A stretch of DNA of 64,000 nucleotides from Thalassobacillus_A hwangdonensis (GTDB lineage: Bacteria > Bacillota > Bacilli > Bacillales > Halobacillaceae). The stretch is from contig NZ_JBHTKL010000005.1 in NCBI RefSeq assembly GCF_042675915.1, forward strand, positions 248,001 to 312,000, in the 5' to 3' direction. Of this stretch, positions 1 through 7,967 are shown one piece after another; position 1 is the first letter of the stretch, and each line of letters begins with the position of its first letter. The notes under the pieces were generated by a model. That model worked only from the letters and a program-made list of their open reading frames with translations. It was not told the origin of the DNA and did not search any database. The translations under genes were made by a program, and so were the position numbers.

Positions 1-49
1 CCTGGATGATTTGTTCGTTCAGTATCTGGAAAAGGAGAAGATCGGATGA
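1..49 (+). CDS. ABC transporter ATP-binding protein, C-terminal end (partial)
   Basis: Only the last 15 codons are present, ending ...QYLEKEKIG and TGA at 47-49. The stop overlaps the ATG of the next gene in an ATGA, so the two genes are translationally coupled. A tail of the form LDDLFVQYLEK is common at the end of ATP-binding subunits of ABC-2 type exporters, and the next gene is the matching membrane subunit. The identification rests on this context and on the short tail. Confidence 0.6.
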   Translation, partial: LDDLFVQYLEKEKIG

Positions 50-789
50 TAGCCGTTGCGAAACTAGCTAGTTTAGAGACGAAAATGTTTTTCCGGGACC
101 GCCTCAGTGTATTTTGGACGTTTTTATTCCCGGTATTAATGATTTGGTTGTTCGGTTCAATGTTTGCAGGAAATGATATGGGAGGCGGCCTATCCTACGC
201 ACAGCTGTTCATCCCAGCCTGGATCGGCGTGAATATCGTAACGACGGCATTTTTCACATTAGGAACGGTGCTTGCGGCTTATAGAGAAACGGGTGTGCTA
301 AGACGTTACCAATCAACCCCGGTGCAGCCTTGGAAAATCCTAGTCGCCCATACGGTACAGGGGACAGTGATATTTGCGATTTCCGCAGTACTGCTGATGG
401 TTTTCGGCATGCTGATGTATGACCTGACACTGCCTGAATATATTGGTAGCACGTTGCTTGCGCTCATCGTCAGTATCCTTGCCTTTTTCCCGTTTGCTTT
501 ATTAATGACGTCACTTGCGAAAAACACCCAGGCAGCGGCTGCAATCAGTTCCCTTTTCCTGAACTTGATGCTGTTCTTGTCCGGTGCTACATTCCCTCTG
601 GAAATGATGCCTACGGTCCTGCAGTATGTAGCTAAGATCCTGCCGCTTTATTATGTAATCCAGCTGATGCGCGGCACGTGGAGCGAAGCGCCAATCACGG
701 AATATGGATTGGAAGTAGGAGTCTTACTCGCAATCGCAGTCGTTTCGATTGTGCTTGCTTCTCGCTTCTTTCGCTGGTCCGATAAATAA
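46..789 (+). CDS. ABC-2 type transporter permease
   Basis: A 247-residue integral membrane protein with about six hydrophobic segments: near residues 22-40, 50-75, 100-122, 130-155, 165-190 and 222-242. The N-terminus has the LASLETKMFFRDRLSVFWTF pattern of ABC-2 permeases. With the preceding ATPase it should form a two-gene drug, lipid or antibiotic exporter of the DrrA/DrrB or YhaP type. The substrate cannot be told. The start overlaps the stop of the ATPase gene (ATGA). No clear terminator follows; the next gene has its own TATAAT. Confidence 0.88.
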   Translation: MIAVAKLASLETKMFFRDRLSVFWTFLFPVLMIWLFGSMFAGNDMGGGLSYAQLFIPAWIGVNIVTTAFFTLGTVLAAYRETGVLRRYQSTPVQPWKILVAHTVQGTVIFAISAVLLMVFGMLMYDLTLPEYIGSTLLALIVSILAFFPFALLMTSLAKNTQAAAAISSLFLNLMLFLSGATFPLEMMPTVLQYVAKILPLYYVIQLMRGTWSEAPITEYGLEVGVLLAIAVVSIVLASRFFRWSDK

Positions 790-838
790 AAATAGGAAGA
801 ATTTCTTAAGTGTCGGGGAGTTTTTACCTGTTTTCCGT

Positions 839-844
839 TATAAT
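839..844 (+). promoter_or_regulatory. -10 box of a likely sigma-A promoter
   Basis: A perfect TATAAT lies 22 nt before the ATG at 866. No good -35 hexamer is seen at 17 nt spacing, so this is a partial promoter call for the 43-residue gene that follows. Confidence 0.4.
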
Positions 845-865
845 AGAATAAAAGGGGTGCGGTTT

Positions 866-997
866 ATGAGTGAAAAACCTGGTTACTTTGATGGAAGCGG
901 CACGTTGAAAAATGATAGGGAAGTAACAGAGAATCAACCGTTGGAGATTACGGATGAGATGAGAAAAAACATGAGTGGTAATCCATACGAAGTGTGA
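866..997 (+). CDS. small conserved-looking hypothetical protein (43 aa)
   Basis: A hydrophilic 43-residue protein starting MSEKPGYFDGSGT and ending NMSGNPYEV. The ATG at 866 is preceded by AAAGGGGTG and a TATAAT box, and a terminator follows directly, so it looks like a real single-gene unit. A longer reading from 749 overlaps the ABC permease gene and lacks a ribosome site. No known domain is recognised; the function is unknown. Confidence 0.6.
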   Translation: MSEKPGYFDGSGTLKNDREVTENQPLEITDEMRKNMSGNPYEV

Positions 998-1005
998 TTT
1001 TTACA

Positions 1006-1037
1006 GGATTTGTCTTTTATGACAAGTCCTTTTTTTA
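1006..1037 (+). terminator. rho-independent terminator
   Basis: The stem GGATTTGTC / GACAAGTCC (one G-U pair) is followed by seven T. It closes the 43-residue gene. Confidence 0.8.
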
Positions 1038-1174
1038 TTGCCAAGTATCCATAATTGACTCTGACGTGCGGGTGATTTATGATATGTTTCGTGGTTAGAA
1101 AATCTCTAAACTGAGATTTATATTTCCAAAAAAATATCAAAATAGATTGTTAAATAGAAGAAAGGTGAGTGTTT

Positions 1175-1810
1175 ATGGCTAAAGTATTGTATATTACAGC
1201 ACATCCACACGACGAAACACAGTCATTCAGCATGGCTGCAGCAACATCCTTTATCAATGAGTATAAACGTGTAAATTCTGAAGACGAGGTTGTACACATC
1301 GATCTATATAAAGAATCCATCCCCCAAATTGACGCGGATGTATTCAAAGGCTGGGGCAAGCTCCAGGCTGGCGAAGAATTGGAAACGTTGAGCGAAGTGG
1401 AAAAAGAAAAAGTGAGCCGCTTAGCTGAACTTAGCGAACAGTTTGTCGATGCAGACAAATATGTATTCGTTACACCGCTATGGAACTTCTCCTTCCCGCC
1501 GGTGATGAAGGCATATATCGACTCTGTCGCAGTAGCAGGCAAAGCATTCAAATATACAGCGGAAGGTCCGGTCGGCTTGCTGACGGACAAAAAAGCATTG
1601 CACATCCAAGCGCGAGGAGGCATCTACTCCGAAGGTCCTGCAGCGGCAATGGAAATGGGTCACCGTTACCTTGATACAGTAATGAACTTCTTCGGTGTTC
1701 CGAGCTTTGAAGGATTGTTTATCGAAGGACACGCAGCAATGCCGGACAAAGCAGAAGAAATCAAAGAGGACGGCATCGCACGCGCCAAAGACCTCGCCCA
1801 CACATTCTAA
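1175..1810 (+). CDS. azoR: FMN-dependent NADH-azoreductase
   Basis: A 211-residue flavodoxin-fold protein of the AzoR/AcpD family. These cytosolic enzymes reduce azo compounds and quinones with NADH and FMN. Seen here: a first beta strand KVLYITAHPHDETQSFS that forms the FMN phosphate loop, VTPLWNFSFPPVMKAYIDSV near residues 95-115, and GGIYSEGP near 150. The length fits the family (about 205-215). The ATG at 1175 has AAGGTGAG upstream; a GTG two codons earlier is less likely. Repeat elements follow the stop at once. Bacillus carries several paralogues, so exact orthology is open. Confidence 0.93.
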   Translation: MAKVLYITAHPHDETQSFSMAAATSFINEYKRVNSEDEVVHIDLYKESIPQIDADVFKGWGKLQAGEELETLSEVEKEKVSRLAELSEQFVDADKYVFVTPLWNFSFPPVMKAYIDSVAVAGKAFKYTAEGPVGLLTDKKALHIQARGGIYSEGPAAAMEMGHRYLDTVMNFFGVPSFEGLFIEGHAAMPDKAEEIKEDGIARAKDLAHTF

Positions 1811-1930
1811 CGCGTTAAACCATTGAGGGACTGTCCCCCGGCACGGTGATGCGTTAATCAGATGAGGGACTGTCCCCACCTACGCTAACGCGTTAATTCG
1901 GTGGGGGACAGTCCCTCATTGCGTTAAAGC
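1811..1930. repeat. cluster of three GGGACWGTCCC palindromic repeat elements
   Basis: Three copies of a palindrome, GGGACTGTCCC twice and GGGACAGTCCC once, each lie between GCGTTAA-type boxes (CGCGTTAAAC, GCGTTAATC, CGCGTTAATT, GCGTTAAAGC). The same element recurs at seven other sites in the first 27 kb. The RNA could fold into hairpins between the convergent genes azoR and the DUF4397 gene, so it may act as a terminator region. Confidence 0.85.
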
Positions 1931-1936
1931 ATTACA

Positions 1937-2689
1937 TCATGGCTGCAGGAAGATGGCTTCAAGGGGTGGCTGTTCGCCGGCCAGCCCTACGGCCACTGCA
2001 GTGTAAGATTGATTCGGTTCAACCGTCACTCCTGGTACAGTCAATGCGACCTGATCGGTACCCGCGACCCGAACTTCCAAATCTGCTGTCGTAGGTGGAA
2101 GCGTAATATATCGTGTCGCTCTTCCGAATGGCACGTTACGGAACAGTACATCGCCGCCTTTCACAGCAATGTCGACGGCTGGAGCATTCGGTGATAAATG
2201 CCAGAACCGCACCTTCGCTCGACCTGAAGAAATACTGTCATTATCGACAGCTGCAATCAATTCTAGATCTTCAAGCCTTCCAGCTGCTGCAACAGTGTAC
2301 ATATTTCCAGCTTCCACACCGACGTTCTGCGACAACACTGCCTGATCTGTACTTCCGGCAGGGTAGATCTCAATCTGATATTGACCTGCTGGTACCGTCA
2401 AGTAATCGCTCGATTGCTTGAATTGCACTCCCTGCAAGATACGATCCCCATTTACGTACACGTCAACTGCCGGGGCATCCGGTGAAGCATGGAGGACACG
2501 GACCATCGCATTCCCATTCATTCCGATCATTTCTCCCCGATGATGACTCATCGCCCAATTCTGCATGCACTCCAAATGCTTCTGATAATAGTAGATGTGC
2601 CACTGTGGATTGAGGTATTTATAATAATTCGCCAAGGCATCATACTTCATCGCTTCCAATAACCACTGATCACTATATGCGTTATACAT
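1937..2689 (-). CDS. DUF4397 domain-containing protein
   Basis: A 250-residue protein with two DUF4397 beta-rich repeats. The first is near residues 60-150 (MVRVLHASPDAPAVDVYVNG) and the second near 158-245 (VRFWHLSPNAPAVDIAVKGG). The first 55 residues are rich in Tyr, Trp and His and carry no signal peptide. DUF4397 proteins are often cell-surface or spore-associated; the role is not known. The gene is bracketed by GGGACWGTCCC repeat clusters on both sides (1811-1930 and 2763-2842) and stands alone in orientation, as if it were a cassette. Confidence 0.88.
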   Translation of the reverse strand: MYNAYSDQWLLEAMKYDALANYYKYLNPQWHIYYYQKHLECMQNWAMSHHRGEMIGMNGNAMVRVLHASPDAPAVDVYVNGDRILQGVQFKQSSDYLTVPAGQYQIEIYPAGSTDQAVLSQNVGVEAGNMYTVAAAGRLEDLELIAAVDNDSISSGRAKVRFWHLSPNAPAVDIAVKGGDVLFRNVPFGRATRYITLPPTTADLEVRVAGTDQVALTVPGVTVEPNQSYTAVAVGLAGEQPPLEAIFLQP

Positions 2690-2762
2690 CCAGATTCTCC
2701 TCTCAAAAAAACTTCCAACATAAGCTTATTCAAAAGTTGAAAAAAGAGAACCTGGCTTTCGT

Positions 2763-2842
2763 GCTTTAACGCAATGAGGGACAGTCCCGCCGCGCGTCAC
2801 CGCGTTAAACTGGCGGGGGACTGTCCCTCGATGCGTTAGTGT
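2763..2842. repeat. pair of GGGACWGTCCC palindromic repeat elements
   Basis: Two palindrome cores in inverted order (GGGACAGTCCC, then GGGACTGTCCC) are separated by CGCGTTAAAC and flanked by CTTTAACGCA and ATGCGTTAGT. The two halves could fold back on each other as a long hairpin. Together with 1811-1930 it brackets the DUF4397 gene. Confidence 0.85.
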
Positions 2843-2861
2843 GATAAAGGGCACTTCCTTA

Positions 2862-3209
2862 TCACACGATTTCGATGGTGTAGGTGCCTCGTTCGGTCGA
2901 GAGGAAGAAGCGTTTGTTGCTGAATTGGTACTTGCTCGAATCCTCCAGTGGAATCTCATAATAATCGGATGGAAGCGGCTGTGCACCTTCCAAATCGGTC
3001 TGCGTTGTTCCGGAGCCATGCAGATGAAGTACGTGCATTGGCTCGTAACCATCGATCCTCCGCGTATCCGTTTGATAATCAACCTCACCCAGCTTCATTG
3101 TCACTGAATCCTGGTCTCCAAGCTCCTGCTTTGTGATCCGTATCGTCTTGCCACTCCACTTTTGTATCAAATGATTGAACTCTTCAATGCTTATGAATTT
3201 TTCGCTCAT
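2862..3209 (-). CDS. hypothetical protein (115 aa)
   Basis: A 115-residue soluble protein beginning MSEKFISIEEFNHLIQKWSG. It is rich in beta-type sequence (TIRITKQELGDQDSVTMKL, MHVLHLHGSG) and ends TERGTYTIEIV. There is no signal peptide, membrane segment or metal motif. The ATG is preceded on the minus strand by AGGAGGGATTCATC, a strong ribosome site, which supports a real gene. I do not recognise the family. Confidence 0.7.
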   Translation of the reverse strand: MSEKFISIEEFNHLIQKWSGKTIRITKQELGDQDSVTMKLGEVDYQTDTRRIDGYEPMHVLHLHGSGTTQTDLEGAQPLPSDYYEIPLEDSSKYQFSNKRFFLSTERGTYTIEIV

Positions 3210-3315
3210 GATGAATCCCTCCTGAAGGTTAATGTATCCATCAATACGAAAAATATTTCACATCCGCAGCCATTCACCCGGGCTGATATAATAGCAATAA
3301 TAAAGGAGGAACGTC

Positions 3316-3843
3316 ATGATTTATATAGAAACTCCAAGACTCATTTTACGTGACTGGAAAGACACAGACCTACCTGCATTCAGAAAAATGAACGCAGACG
3401 AGCACGTGATGCACTATTTTCCTCGAACTCAGACTAATGAAGAAACCGACAGATTTTACGAAGCCATCCAACAGGAATTCCAGGACTACGACTACGGGCT
3501 CTATGCCGCAGAAAGCAAAGAAACTAATGAATTCATTGGATTCATCGGCTTTCACCGCGCAACCTTCGATGCAGACTTCACCCCATGTGTGGAAATCGGC
3601 TACCGGCTGAAGGGAGAAGCATGGGGGAGAGGGCTTGCAACAGAAGGGGCTGAAGCGTGCCTCCAACACGGGTTCGAGACGCTGAATTTTGAAGAGGTGT
3701 ATAGTTTCACAGCGAAAATAAACACACCTTCCCAGCGCGTCATGGAGAAAATCGGTCTTCATTTTGTAAAAGAATTCGACCATCCGAAAGTGGATCCATC
3801 AAGCGAACTTTACCGGCATGTGTTATATAAAAAATCTCGATAG
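3316..3843 (+). CDS. GNAT family N-acetyltransferase (RimJ/RimL type)
   Basis: A 175-residue acetyltransferase that uses acetyl-CoA to modify an amine, by family often the N-terminus of a protein. It opens IYIETPRLILRDWKDTDLPAF, the usual start of RimJ/RimL relatives. The acetyl-CoA binding region follows as EIGYRLKGEAWGRGLATEGAEACLQHGFE (cut here as RGLATEGA), then INTPSQRVMEKIGLHFVKEF. The start has AAAGGAGGAACGTC upstream. The substrate is unknown. Confidence 0.9.
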   Translation: MIYIETPRLILRDWKDTDLPAFRKMNADEHVMHYFPRTQTNEETDRFYEAIQQEFQDYDYGLYAAESKETNEFIGFIGFHRATFDADFTPCVEIGYRLKGEAWGRGLATEGAEACLQHGFETLNFEEVYSFTAKINTPSQRVMEKIGLHFVKEFDHPKVDPSSELYRHVLYKKSR

Positions 3844-3942
3844 ACTTTTGGATAAATGGAATGAAACGAACCTTATTTAAATTCGTACAAATAGTAAGGA
3901 AAAAAGTTAGAGTAATGGTGGAATGTTCGGCCTGATATTTTT

Positions 3943-3983
3943 CCATATGGGAGTATATAACCTATGATCCTCTTGTCATATGG
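3943..3983. other. inverted repeat CCATATG...CATATGG
   Basis: A 7-bp perfect inverted repeat with a 27-nt gap lies in the 238-nt space between the GNAT gene and the next lipoprotein gene. It could be an operator or chance. Apart from this and the promoter at 4027-4055, nothing else is seen in this gap. Confidence 0.25.
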
Positions 3984-4026
3984 CTTATTGAGGAAGAGGT
4001 TAACTGAATTATTATGTATGTTACAA

Positions 4027-4055
4027 TTAATTTATCAATATTTTCCAAATATAAT
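4027..4055 (+). promoter_or_regulatory. possible sigma-A promoter
   Basis: TTAATT, 17 nt, then a perfect TATAAT at 4050-4055, followed 27 nt later by the ATG of the lipoprotein gene. The -35 box is weak. Confidence 0.45.
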
Positions 4056-4081
4056 TACATAATAAAGGGGTTCAATTAAAT

Positions 4082-4540
4082 ATGAAAATAAGAGGGTTTG
4101 CAGCAGGGATAGTTTTAGCTGGAGCGCTGATTTTCGTATCTGGCTGTGGTGATGAATCGGAATCCACCACTAAGCCAGAAGTCGAAGAAGTGGATAAGGT
4201 CGTAGATTCTTCTGATTCTACTCAAAAGGAAGAAACAGAAACGACCGATGAGGCAGATGAAACCGATACGGAAACAACCGAGGAAAATACAAGCGCTTCG
4301 GATAGCGACGAAGAGCAGGTCGCTGTCACCAGTGGAGAGGACGCAATCGCGCTTCTCAAAAAAGAGCTCGACATGGAACAAAACGAAGATATCCAGTTCG
4401 ATGACATGGGTGGCACAGTGCAGTCGGACGAAAAAGGTTCCTACTACACCATCAAGCTTGTTTCACAGGAAATCCATGAATCTGGTGGCTCGGGCACAGT
4501 AGGGCTATATCAGGTTTATGAAGACGGTACATACCAATAG
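4082..4540 (+). CDS. hypothetical lipoprotein, acidic linker
   Basis: A 152-residue lipoprotein. The signal peptide ends in the lipobox VSGC (Cys about residue 22). An acidic, Ser/Thr-rich linker follows (residues 24-80, mostly Glu, Asp, Thr, Ser), then a small domain of about 65 residues containing EDAIALLKKELDMEQNEDIQFDD and TVGLYQVYEDGTYQ. The C-terminal part resembles small extracellular domains found in Bacillus lipoproteins, but no named family is certain. It should be anchored to the outer face of the membrane. Confidence 0.82.
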   Translation: MKIRGFAAGIVLAGALIFVSGCGDESESTTKPEVEEVDKVVDSSDSTQKEETETTDEADETDTETTEENTSASDSDEEQVAVTSGEDAIALLKKELDMEQNEDIQFDDMGGTVQSDEKGSYYTIKLVSQEIHESGGSGTVGLYQVYEDGTYQ

Positions 4541-4564
4541 GCGTAGGGGGGACTGTCCCTCGCC
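4541..4564. repeat. single GGGACTGTCCC repeat element
   Basis: GGGGGGACTGTCCCTCGCC directly after the stop of the lipoprotein gene. It is a lone, shortened copy of the palindromic element without complete GCGTTAA boxes. Confidence 0.7.
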
Positions 4565-4619
4565 AATTTGAAGTAAAGCAGAGCTAATGATTTTGAATAC
4601 ATTAATTGGGGGAACAGAA

Positions 4620-5666
4620 GTGGAACCGTTACAAGTGACGATCGAACAATATAGAGGTCGTGCGTATCAACTCGGCTATCAGCAAGGCAGGGAGCTTGAT
4701 CCACAGCTTCCTGAAAAAATTTCGATTCTCGAGAACGAAAACTTTTCCATCAATAACATGATTGAAACCTTCGAAGCCTATGCTCCGCACTTGATTGATG
4801 AACTGAAGGGTCTCGCAGACGGGCTGAATTGGACTTTTGAAAAAACGGCTAGTCGCTTCAGTGGATATGACCTTCCGAAAATCAGTGGGATGGGTTGTTC
4901 GTCGATGGTGAACGAGGCTTTCGCTGTCCGTAATTATGATTTCTCCCCGGACCTCTATGATAAGCGGCTGGTGCTCATCCAACCGCAGGAATGTCTGGCG
5001 AGCATCGGCTACAGCCTACACGTGATCGGAAGGCATGAAGGGGTGAACGAGAAGGGGCTCTTCATCGCCTTGCATTTCGTCGGGAACGAAAATCCTAAGC
5101 CGGGTCTGGCGGCATCGACGGTCGTCAGGATCGTTCTGGATACTTGCACCACTACGGAAGAGGCGATTGCTCTACTTCAAAAGCTTCCCCATGCGTGGAG
5201 CTATAATTACTCTTTGGCTGACGCGTACGGCAGCACTGCTGTTGTTGAAGCTTCTACTGAAAAAGTGACAACCAGAAATAAGCCCAACACTCTCAGCTGT
5301 ACCAATCATTTTCAACATATCAGAAAAGAAACCGACGCGACCTATAGCCATGCAAGGTTTGAGTCCATGGAAAGCACAGGTCCAAAAGACTTCAGTTCAG
5401 CCTTTGAATGGTTCAAGGACCCTGCATCACCTCTATTTTTCCATGCCTATCACCAGCTGTTCGGCACGCTCCACACATTCGCCTATGATTTTGAAAAAGG
5501 GATTGTGCTGACGGCATTGCCATATGGAGATACGCTTAAAGTGGATTGGAGTGCTTGGGTCGATGGGAAGCCATTGCCACACAAGCTGTTGACAGGGAAG
5601 TTGATTGCGAAAAACTTGAGGGAACATGGGGAGGCGATGGGATGGACATCCGGCTCGAAGCCTTGA
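4620..5666 (+). CDS. C45-family acyltransferase/peptidase (AAT-like Ntn hydrolase)
   Basis: A 348-residue protein of the acyl-CoA:6-aminopenicillanate acyltransferase family. These are made as proenzymes and cut autocatalytically to expose an N-terminal Cys nucleophile. The expected Gly-Cys is seen at residues 92-93 in SGMGCSSMVNEAFAVRNYDF. NEKGLFIALHFVGNENPKPG and RNKPNTLSCTNHF are further family features. I chose GTG at 4620 because GGGGG lies 7 nt upstream; an ATG at 4587 would add 11 residues but has a weak ribosome site. The natural substrate is unknown. The 3' end overlaps the next gene by 25 nt. Confidence 0.87.
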   Translation: MEPLQVTIEQYRGRAYQLGYQQGRELDPQLPEKISILENENFSINNMIETFEAYAPHLIDELKGLADGLNWTFEKTASRFSGYDLPKISGMGCSSMVNEAFAVRNYDFSPDLYDKRLVLIQPQECLASIGYSLHVIGRHEGVNEKGLFIALHFVGNENPKPGLAASTVVRIVLDTCTTTEEAIALLQKLPHAWSYNYSLADAYGSTAVVEASTEKVTTRNKPNTLSCTNHFQHIRKETDATYSHARFESMESTGPKDFSSAFEWFKDPASPLFFHAYHQLFGTLHTFAYDFEKGIVLTALPYGDTLKVDWSAWVDGKPLPHKLLTGKLIAKNLREHGEAMGWTSGSKP

Positions 5667-6142
5667 ACGAAACGCATGAATCGGAGCTGCTGAAGTTTGA
5701 ACGCGAGAATCGCGATTATTTTGAAACGATGGTGCCAGGCAGGGGAGAGGACTACTATCTTCCGCATGTATTCAAGGAGCGACACATGGCATTATTGGAA
5801 GAACAGCAAAAAGGCATCGGCTATTATTATTTGATTAAAACGGCTTCGATCATTGGCCGCATCAACTTGATTGTCGATGGTACGATAGCTGATCTCGGGT
5901 ACCGGCTAGGGGAGCAGTATACCGGGAAAGGGTTGGCAACGACTGCACTGAAGCAATTAATGAATGAGCTTCCTCCCATGCTCAATGAAGTCCATGCAAA
6001 AACAACTTCTACTAATATAGGCTCACAGAAAGTGCTTGAACGAAACGGATTTGAGCGAGTGGCTGAGGACGAAGAAGCCTTCTGGATGAATGGGGAACAG
6101 GTCCATTTCGTCTATTATGTATGGAAAAGAGGCGATCAATAA
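5642..6142 (+). CDS. GNAT family N-acetyltransferase
   Basis: A 166-residue RimJ/RimL-like acetyltransferase. It shows DIRLEALNETHESELLKFE at the start, DLGYRLGEQYTGKGLATTALKQL as the acetyl-CoA loop near residues 80-105, and STNIGSQKVLERNGFERV near 120-138. The start lies inside the end of the C45 gene, with GGGGAGG 8 nt before the ATG, so the two are probably translated together. The stop overlaps the next start (TAATG). The substrate is unknown. Confidence 0.88.
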   Translation: MDIRLEALNETHESELLKFERENRDYFETMVPGRGEDYYLPHVFKERHMALLEEQQKGIGYYYLIKTASIIGRINLIVDGTIADLGYRLGEQYTGKGLATTALKQLMNELPPMLNEVHAKTTSTNIGSQKVLERNGFERVAEDEEAFWMNGEQVHFVYYVWKRGDQ

Positions 6143-6411
6143 TGAAAAAAGCACTCCTGAGCGGTTTGGCGGTGCTCGCTGTTATTTCAATTACAGCCCT
6201 CATCAATATGGAGCTATATATGAAAATCGTGATGGGAATCGCAATAGGATCACTGATTTTGTCTGCAATTTTCATGAAAGTATTTATAAGGGGCAGGGAC
6301 CTCGACGTGAACACGGACCCGGAGGAAGACCGTAAGCAACGCGGCATTGGGATGATCATTGCGGCCTTCGGTCTGCCATTTTTCGTCACTTCGATACTAT
6401 TAGTCATCTAA
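6142..6411 (+). CDS. DUF5316-like small membrane protein
   Basis: An 89-residue protein with three hydrophobic segments (about residues 5-22, 26-45 and 68-88) and a charged loop RGRDLDVNTDPEEDRKQRG between the second and third. Length and layout match the DUF5316 family of small Bacillus membrane proteins. The start overlaps the stop of the acetyltransferase gene by one base, so it belongs to the same operon. The function is unknown. Confidence 0.75.
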   Translation: MKKALLSGLAVLAVISITALINMELYMKIVMGIAIGSLILSAIFMKVFIRGRDLDVNTDPEEDRKQRGIGMIIAAFGLPFFVTSILLVI

Positions 6412-6427
6412 CCAGGGGGCATACACG

Positions 6428-6607
6428 ATGCGAACATCTACGATACTATTTCTACTACTCTTTCTGATTCACACGACTACTATGGTCAACATAACGGTTT
6501 TCGATGGGGAATGGAACGGGATTGCACTTATGATTTCGAACATCCTCTTCCTAGTTGCCGCTATCTATTACGGCAGTGAATATCGTGCGCGTAAGGGAAA
6601 GGAGTAG
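6428..6607 (+). CDS. small membrane protein (59 aa)
   Basis: A 59-residue protein, MRTSTILFLLLFLIHTTTMV and onward, with two hydrophobic helices (about 4-20 and 30-48) and a basic tail YRARKGKE. A GGGGGC stretch lies just upstream (AACCAGGGGGCATACACG). It fills the space between two other small membrane protein genes on the same strand, which supports it as a real gene. No family is recognised. Confidence 0.7.
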   Translation: MRTSTILFLLLFLIHTTTMVNITVFDGEWNGIALMISNILFLVAAIYYGSEYRARKGKE

Positions 6608-6610
6608 TCC

Positions 6611-6823
6611 ATGCTGACATTTTTTCAGATTGTGAACTTCATAGGCAATTTCATTATCTTTCATTACATATTAGGAAAACTCTATTTCAACTATGCAGAC
6701 AATATCGGAAGCTTCATCGGTCTTGTCCTTGTTTTCGTGTTGGCGCTGACGACCACAATCCTTACCTTCCATTTTGCGAAAAAGGTGTACATCGAACAGC
6801 ACACGATGGGAGGCAACCACTGA
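6611..6823 (+). CDS. small membrane protein (70 aa)
   Basis: A 70-residue protein with two hydrophobic helices (about 3-25 and 32-55) and a short polar tail YIEQHTMGGNH. GGAAAGGAG before the ATG overlaps the end of the previous gene. The stop overlaps the next start as TGATG. It is the third small membrane gene in a row. The function is unknown; coupling to the deoxyribosyltransferase-like gene suggests one transcript. Confidence 0.75.
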   Translation: MLTFFQIVNFIGNFIIFHYILGKLYFNYADNIGSFIGLVLVFVLALTTTILTFHFAKKVYIEQHTMGGNH

Positions 6824-7206
6824 TGAAATTCTATATTGCATCCAGTTTTCAAAATATCGAAGCAGTTCGTAAGGTGGCCGAAACACTCAAACGGAAAGGT
6901 TTCACTCACACCTACGACTGGACCCAGAACGAAAAAGCGTCTACAGCTAGCGATTTAAAGCGAATCGGTCTGGCGGAAAAAGAGGCCGTTGGCGAAGCGA
7001 ATTTCCTGGTGGTCCTGTTGCCTGCAGGAAAAGGGAGTCACGTCGAACTCGGACTTGCACTGGCAATGGACAAGCCAGTATTCCTTTACGCGCCTGATCA
7101 CCGGCTGGAGGACTCGAGCACGTTTTACCATCTCACGGAAGTCACGCTTTGTAAGGGTACAAGACAAGAACTGATCGACACTATCAACAGGAGTTTTTCC
7201 CGATGA
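6823..7206 (+). CDS. nucleoside 2-deoxyribosyltransferase-like protein
   Basis: A 127-residue protein of the nucleoside 2-deoxyribosyltransferase superfamily, a small Rossmann-like fold that moves or hydrolyses deoxyribose or ribose on bases. Seen: KFYIASSFQNIEAVRKVAETL at the N-terminus, then VVLLPAGKGSHVELGLALAM near residues 62-83, whose Glu in HVELG fits the catalytic position, and PVFLYAPDH after it. The start and stop both overlap neighbours (TGATG; 4 nt with the phosphoesterase gene). The true substrate is unknown; some relatives act on nucleotides or are regulators. Confidence 0.82.
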   Translation: MKFYIASSFQNIEAVRKVAETLKRKGFTHTYDWTQNEKASTASDLKRIGLAEKEAVGEANFLVVLLPAGKGSHVELGLALAMDKPVFLYAPDHRLEDSSTFYHLTEVTLCKGTRQELIDTINRSFSR

Positions 7207-7940
7207 AAATAGCGATTATCACAGATATCCATGGCAATGCGCATGCACTTGAAGCGGTGCTGCAGGACATCGACAACCACGACATCACGCACATATACTG
7301 CCTAGGTGATATGATAGGAATCGGTCCCGATACGAATGCCGTTCTCGACATGCTATTTTCGAGGGAAGATGTATCGATGATCACCGGCAATCACGATGAA
7401 GCGATCCTGGCATTGGCAAAAGGCGAAGCTTATCCAAAGAGTCATGCGCATGTGAGGGCGCATCATCAGTGGATTGCCAATCGGATTGAACAACCATACA
7501 TAGAAAAATTGAGCAAGCTGCCACGTATGATTACTGAGAATATTGAACAAAACACTGTACGATTTCTGCATTATGCAATTGCTGATGGGAAGCTGGAAGC
7601 ACCAATCAGTGAAGACCCATTCGCGCCGATCTTAGACCCTTCGCTTCGGAATATGGAGGTATTGTTCCAGACTTATGAGGAGGACCTAATTGTATTCGGC
7701 CATCATCACCCAAAGCATTATTTCAAAAATGACAAAACGACCTACCTGAATCCTGGCGCACTCGGGTGCCAGCATCAGCCGGTCGCACCATATGCCATCG
7801 TGGAATTTTCTGGACGAGGCTTTGAAGCGGAAGTGGTGGAGGTCCCGTATGACAACCGAGCGTTTCTGGCTTCCTATCATGAGCTTGAAGTACCGGACAA
7901 AGACATCATATTGAAAATTTTTCATGGCAATCAAATTTAA
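7203..7940 (+). CDS. metallophosphoesterase family protein
   Basis: A 245-residue calcineurin-like phosphoesterase. The metal-binding signature is complete: DIHGNAHAL (D8, H10), GDMIGIGPD near residues 36-44, GNHDE near 60-64, and HHH in VFGHHHPKHY near 163. It cleaves phosphomono- or diesters using two metal ions. Its start overlaps the deoxyribosyltransferase-like gene by 4 nt (ATGA), so the two may act on the same nucleotide-type metabolite; that link is inference. Confidence 0.92.
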   Translation: MKIAIITDIHGNAHALEAVLQDIDNHDITHIYCLGDMIGIGPDTNAVLDMLFSREDVSMITGNHDEAILALAKGEAYPKSHAHVRAHHQWIANRIEQPYIEKLSKLPRMITENIEQNTVRFLHYAIADGKLEAPISEDPFAPILDPSLRNMEVLFQTYEEDLIVFGHHHPKHYFKNDKTTYLNPGALGCQHQPVAPYAIVEFSGRGFEAEVVEVPYDNRAFLASYHELEVPDKDIILKIFHGNQI

Positions 7941-7967
7941 AAAGGACCTCTGATAAAGGTCCTTTTT
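7938..7967. terminator. bidirectional terminator
   Basis: AAAGGACC and GGTCCTTT flank a 9-nt loop, with T runs on both strands. It sits between the convergent phosphoesterase and RDD-like genes. Confidence 0.88.

Noticed and set aside
749..865. Upstream extension of the 43-residue gene into the ABC permease gene
   Set aside because: It lacks a ribosome site, overlaps a solid coding region and is not needed, because ATG at 866 has a good site and promoter element.
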